Shown here: in pieces, positions 54,701 to 61,887 of the stretch
Layout: each line of letters opens with the position of its first letter
Numbering within the stretch: position 1 is the stretch's first letter
Assembly (NCBI GenBank): GCA_032718565.1
Contig: JAVGVS010000464.1
Span: forward strand, 132,501-196,500
Source: Distichodus sexfasciatus
Taxonomy: Eukaryota > Chordata > Actinopteri > Characiformes > Distichodontidae
DNA: 64,000 nt
Direction: 5' to 3'
Program-made: the position numbers and the translations under genes
The notes under the pieces: model-generated
Database searches by the model: none
What the model saw: the letters and a program-made list of their open reading frames with translations, nothing else
Told to the model about the DNA's origin: nothing

Positions 54701-57700
54701 TGCAAATCATGGACCATCAATTCTTTGACCAGGTGTTGGGGGGAGAAGAGATCTGTCTTATAAATAGCCGCACAAAAAAAGTATCATAGACATCCCGATA
54801 AACGTAATGATTACAGCCACACATACGAGCACAGATCAGCAGTTCTTCTTGATGTGAGATTTTTCAGTTAAAGAACTCAATGTCAAACACATTCTGCATC
54901 CCATTTCAGATTCCAGTGTAAAAAAAAAACAAACAGAAAAGCGTGTGAAAAGCAAAATAAGACTTGTTTCACCTGCGACAACAACACGGATTGTGTTCTC
55001 ATTACAGCCTTTTAATAGTCTATTCATTTTTTACTTCTTGTTTTATAAGGTATTCAGTGAGAGTACGCAAGTATGTAAAGTAATGCTATCTGTTCAAAGA
55101 AAAAAAAGCCACAATAAAAACTAGGGATGCACGATAATATCGGAATCATATCGGAATCGGCCTATAATTGCTTTTTTTAAGTCATCGGCATTGGACCGAC
55201 GCTTAGATTTGCCCGATATTTTCCATCGACATTTTATGACACATTTATTGTACATCGGAAAGGCAGCGCTTGTGCTAGGCATGCCCAAAATCCGAGGAGG
55301 GCTTCGTTACAGTCCGCGCCTTCTGTCTTAAAAAGTATGGCATTATCTTGTGTCAAAATTCTCAGAGCGCAGTGTAGTATGGTAGGTAAGGCGCTCTTAT
55401 CATACTTTTCTATGCAGTAGCATGCATCTCAGGAAATAGCCGGGGTTGTAGCTTAACGGCTCTCTACGCTCTAGGTAGTGCACATGGAGTGTTACACGCG
55501 CCCTATTTGACTTGGTAAACCACATAGGGCGGGAAGTGACTTTTTCTTCAAATGTTGTGCACTACGCTGGAAATCCTCCGAGTTATTTGGGCAGCAAAAT
55601 ATTATGTCTTTAAGTGCGCAATTATGCCTTCCTCATTTGTCGGCTTTGGTATCAGTATCGGCAGACATACGCAGTAAAATACGCATTACGGATTTCGACA
55701 CCGGCAACAATTGCCTTATCGAGCATCACTAATAAAAACAGACGCAGAACACAAAAAGAAAGAAAGCTAAGCATATCAGGATATTACACTCATCAGAATT
55801 TTTAACCACAGACAGCACTGGGTAAGCGGTCTAACAGACAACGGAGCAGATGATTCAGAAAATAAATGAAGCAGTTTTAAAGAAGAAATGCAAAATATGG
55901 CCATCCTAGAAATGTACACGTTATGACTCATCACTCACTTACTGAGAATCTCAATAAATACGTTGCACTTGTGTTCGAGTTGGTGTAAGTGTGTCGCACC
56001 TTTAAGCGCGATGACCTTGCTGGCTGGATTCATGATGGCGCTGTCCGCTGTGATTGGCCGGCGGATGGGGTTGGAGGGGTCACTGAGGTCGACGATCACC
56101 ACTTGGTTTTGCTCGCCCACCTTCTCTCTTATGCAGATGAAGCGGTCAGACTCCATGGTCAGACAACTGAAGCCGATGTTGGCTGGGTTCACGCCTAGAG
56201 TCTGCAGCTAGAGGAGAACAGAAAACAAGAACGCAGATTGATAAGACTCGGATGATGATGGTAATGGATCTTCATAATAAAACAAACGGCCCCATTGTCC
56301 TTACTTCTATCCAACGTAGTGCATCTACAGATTGGCAACCATTCCGTTTCCTATTAATATTGATTATTTAGTGCTTATACTGGATGTTAAAGTAGCAATG
56401 ACATTATTGTGCTGTGCTACCAAGTGCATCAGGCCCTGCAGTTTGGCTGACGGCTGCAGTGAGAGTCATACAACCAGCTAGTAGCAGTGCTACAGACAGA
56501 AAATATATTAATGAGGGTATTTTTATGACTTCCAAATCATAAATGTTGGAATATTGCAATTAATAAGGCTGAAAATCATCTGTCCTTCCCCACAGAAAAT
56601 TCAGGTGCTTTATGTGCCTGGCTTAGAGTGCTTGTGGACATTCTACACAATATGTTTATGGTTTATCAGTGCATGAAATGACCCCATTTTCAGGGTTCGG
56701 TTGGCAAGACGCATGCTCCATATGATGCCAGCTCGCTAGTGGGGGTGCAACACTGTTTCCTATTATACTGGGCCTTTCATGGTAAGGCTCTCAATGGTAT
56801 ACATGTAATAAACTCGACAGCAGAAATCTTAACAAGCAGAACCACTGCGCTGTATCACTAACAAAACTGTCGGAACTGTCAAAATTTTCATTACAATTCA
56901 CTTTTCCAAACTTTCAGTAAATATCATCAAATTGTCTGAAGTGAGTCACAAATATCAGAAGTCAAAACAAGATTCAAGATTCTTTATTTGTCACATGCAA
57001 ATTATACAGGTACAACATGCAGTGAAATGTATCCTGATCCGCTCTTTTGACTGTGCAATTTAGGCAATTAAAAAAAATAAAATAAAATAGACATACAACA
57101 TACAAACTTAAAATAAGGAGATAAGGCAATAGAATTAAGATAAATAATTTATTTCTTATATTACAATAACTTTAACCTAATTACAAAAATCTGCAATTTA
57201 GTTTTTTTTAGATCAAGCAACTTCTTTGCAGATTTCTCAGATTACATTTTACTGATTTTGTCCAACAATAATGTCATAATACTGTATGTTCTTTGAAAGC
57301 TGTGTTCTCAAACACATTCTTCAACATGTATACTACAGCAATTTTCCTTTGTGTAATTAAATAAACACCAGTATTTATGCTGTGTAGCATTTAAAGTCTT
57401 CATAAATTCTTTAAGCGATCCATAATGCTAATAACAATAATATTTTTCTTATTTTTCTGACTTGATCTGGTCAGTGCAAGTGTAATGTTGGTGCTGACAA
57501 AGGTTTTCCTCTGTAGTGAATCTCTGCTCGTTTCCTTAGAGACAGACACAGAGGACCAATGCTGCACTGCTGCTGTTCCTGGAATATACTGCTTGTGTAA
57601 GGACTGTGGTGTGGGAGAGCTACCTCTGATGAGGACACACACTCTCAATCACACACACACGCACACACACGCGCACGCACACACACACACACAAAACCTG

Positions 57701-60700
57701 AGTCAGAGAAATGGAGTAGCACCCACACTCCTCCCACTTTATGTCAATCTCTGTATTCCTTACTCAGTCACTTTTCACAGCCCCTACCACAAACAAAACA
57801 CTTACAAACAAAACAGAAACACAATAAAGTCAAGTACTGTCATGCAAAAACAACACCTAACCTAGGGCTGCATGAAATTGGCGGGCCTTGAAAAGGCATA
57901 TCTGGAAAATAAAGTTAACGCAAATATGATTGGGATGGTTTTGGAGGGGAGAGCATCATCATGACAATGAAAACTAAAACTTGAGAGTTAAAACTATTTT
58001 ATTACCTAATCATTAATACCCTTATATATAGATTAAAGCTGTCAAATGAATAAATTCATTCAAAATACGCAAAATAATCTGAAGGGTAAGAACCACAGGG
58101 ATCGTTTTATGCAAACAACAGATTAACTCACATAAAGGGGGGGTGATGATATAAGAAGGAAATGCACAGGATTTTACAAACAGGACCATTAGGGAGACCT
58201 CACGCCCATTGCCCTGCACTGTCCTGACAAGGTAGGTAGATTGATGGATGAGTATGGTCGGTCACAGAGAACAGGCTTTCTATCTCTGTCTTTCTCCTAT
58301 TCGAAAGGCTGTATCACTGTAAGACTGATGTTCTTCCCTCTCCGTCTAATCACTAATCACATTTACCAGCGGCAGCCTGGGCAGAAGCGCAACGGCGTCA
58401 TCGGGTCCGGTAACAGCAGCGAATTCATTGAATCTTATCAGCAACACCATCAGGAGCGTCATCTTGTTAAATGTAGTTACGTGAGGAGGAAGCTGACCAC
58501 ACGCACACACTCACCCTGGTCGCGACTGAAATAACAGAAATCAAGATGTGATTTTCTGTTATCCAGGTGCCACCTTTTGTCCAGGTATTCACGTGACTAG
58601 CAGCACGGGTCAGCCTCTTAAAATGAGGCACACAGTTGCAAAAATATGCATTTTTCTTCCCCGCCACAATTTGTATGTTCCAGCTTTTTCAGGGTATTTG
58701 GGTCAATCCAAACTCTGCTGGAACAGAAAATAGCTTCTTAAGATTTGTACGGCTAAACAGCGAACTTTGCAGTTTGGGACGTGACATATCTGGGAGAGCG
58801 TGAAGGCTGAGCTCAGCTGCCTCCCTCTGCAGGGGATCGCTCAAACCCGAGCCCCAGTCATCCGAATATGTGCCTGGGATCAACGAAAAATGTGTGGGGG
58901 GTATGAGGACATGGAGAAGTGTCTGTGCTCGAATGCGGTATGATTCGGCTAATCTGTCATTTGGCAAACGAGCTCCAGTGAACAGTACAAATGTATCTGC
59001 AAACAATCTGCCAGTGGTGGTTTGGATCAGGTGGTTTATCTTCATCTAAGTCATGCCCTGATTAGCCTTGCTGTTATAAGCTTGAAGAAAATACTGTGTG
59101 TGTGTGTGTGTTTGTAAGGGATGAATGATCTGAGAAATGGTCAGCTGTTTGTGGAGACGGTGTACACGTGTATGTGTGTCAGTTTATATGATTACTACGA
59201 TGTAAGTAACTATCTGTGAGGATAACTGGGTTGATTTGGTTTACATGAATGATAACGAACGGCTGCTTCCCCTTCCTGCTCATAACTGTGTTAGTTTGCG
59301 GTTCTATTGGGTTTAAAGAGACTGCACAGGATCATCTGCCATTCAAAGAGCAGAGAAATACACAACAACAATATCCACAGTGAACAACACAACGAAATCA
59401 TAAATGATTGTCGCACTTTAACATACATCATTCAAAATAAACAACACATACAGTACATACATTGGCTCTACTTTAAAGGACCACTACTATAACAGTACAA
59501 TTTGTTTATACATAACATTCCTCCAAGACTTTGCTGGATTAACTGATATATGCATTGGAGAGAGTGTGTTTAAAGACACACAGCCAAGAGATCTTTCAAA
59601 AGATTTGCGGCGTTGCCTTGAGTAGGTATCTTTTACATATCAGATGTAAAGGATTAACAATGTTACTGTGTGCAAAGCCCACACACCCAAAATGCTGAAG
59701 GAGTGTGTGGGAATACCATAACCACAAACACCTACACTCACAGAGTTGTTAGCATTAACCTGAGGACCGGTGCTGAAAGATGTCAAAAGCAGAAAAAATA
59801 CACATTCAAGGATAAAAAACAAAGCCCAGAGTCATGCAATCTGCAGATTCCTTACATTCCTTAACCTAAATGCACTATAACTGAAGCTTAGACAAGAGGG
59901 ACATAGCAGAGAAGGGAAGCAGAAAGATTGTTCTATATGAGCTGAGTTCCCTAATATATGCATTACACAATTCAGCAACATTTAAAAGCAATTTAAAGCC
60001 CCACTAAAACTCATCCAACTATCTATTTCAATGAAGCTGATGCCATCTGGCCTCAATTAGCCTTGCCTGAAGTGAATTCCAGATGTCTCACCATACCATA
60101 AAATATTAAGAGCTTTTAGGCTCCCAACACACAATGTGAACAACCTCACAGCAAATACAACAGGGTGTGGACAAAGAAATTGTTCCAATCCTCTGATGGG
60201 ACGGGGTGATATAGTCAAGCCTCCACAACAGATGAGATTCAGACCAAAACCTTTTCCAAAAGCCCCCCAAAATTCCAGACACAACCCCATTTTAGCACAG
60301 TTGGGGGCTCATATTTGTTTTGACACCAGAGCTTTGCGAATGAGAAACTTCGTTAACGCTTGGCATTGAACAGAAGCATGCAGGCAACTGAAGCTCTAGC
60401 CGTAGCCTTTGAGGAAGCCCCCAAAAAACACCCAGCATAAAACATTGGGGCATTGTTTAAAGCAGACCTCCCTCCCAAAAGCACTAAACACACGAAGGGA
60501 AGATAAAACCAGCACAAATGGTTGGCTAATGGAACTGTCTCTGACCTTCTGTCTCAGTGAGGGAAAAGCAGACAAAAGTTTTGAGTTCCTGGAGAGGTGA
60601 GTCATGAATTCAAGTACGTGTTAAACATGTTCTGGCATTCATCTGTATTTATCATACCAAGCAATCCACATCTGCTACATCTCAAAAGGGGATATGATAG

Positions 60701-61819
60701 GGGCGATGTTGTACCACACATGGTGCAGCTTTCTTCGCTAGGCATCTATATAATCAGTGAGTACAACAACATTACGGATGACACACTGGAACTGTCATAT
60801 ATGGACATTTGGCTGAAGAGAAGTACCAGCTCTTTTCACATACATACTGATTTTTCCAATTAAAATCAAATAAATACATTTAAAAAAACAGTCCAAACCT
60901 GTCTCTCTCCTGCCTCCAGAACTACCATCTTAGAGCCCAAGAGGAAGACCCTTAACCCCTACGTCGCTCACAGATAAGTGCTCTTATAATTAGAAAATAT
61001 AAGGCTGAACAAGTGCGTCTGATAAACACCATTAAAGAAGAAATGTAAAACTGTTCTCAAAGTAACAGCAACCTACCACCTGAAAAAATGAGTGAAATAC
61101 AGAAACACCCCAAACTTCTCAACTCAAAATCATAATTCCAAACACAAGGGCATTTGGCAAATCCACAGGGAATGGATTTAGAGAATTGGAGGACAATGTT
61201 GGACAATATTCTCACTAAAAACTAAAACAGGAAGCACAGAAACGTTCTGCTTTGAGGGACAATATTGTCCTTTTTCTGGCTTGGGTTTGTTTTTTGGCAA
61301 TTTCGGCTTCCAGTGAGCACAGGTTTTTTGACATGAGTAAGGAGTCGACGTGACGCAACGTTATGGTGGAAATGCTTGTTTAGTGTTGACACTATCAACA
61401 GAAAGAACTGTTAACCAGCACAAAGTTTTCACCTCACGACCACTCTTCAAAGCTGAGTGACAGCGCCGACATTCCGACTTTAGGACAGACTCGAACGTTA
61501 AATATAAGTCACTCATCTATCCATTATTAATAAACTGTGCCGCCACCACACAAACTCGCTGCGTCAGAGTTGTCAGCCTTTTAAACCCAACAGTAGAGAG
61601 TGCTACAGTGTTGTCGAGGTTTCCTTTAACGATTTCACGACGGACGGCAGTCTTTATTAAACTATATAGATTTACGGTTTTATTTTTTGGGGGCAGTCAC
61701 GCGAGGCCTCCGGCGGCGTTGTGAGGAGTCACTCGTTCTCGCGTCGCCGCTCTGACGCAGGACTTCACTTTGCGGACTTGAGTTCCGCAGCGGCAAAAAC
61801 AAAAAAAAAAACCCTTTTC

Positions 61820-61887
<68 letters not shown>

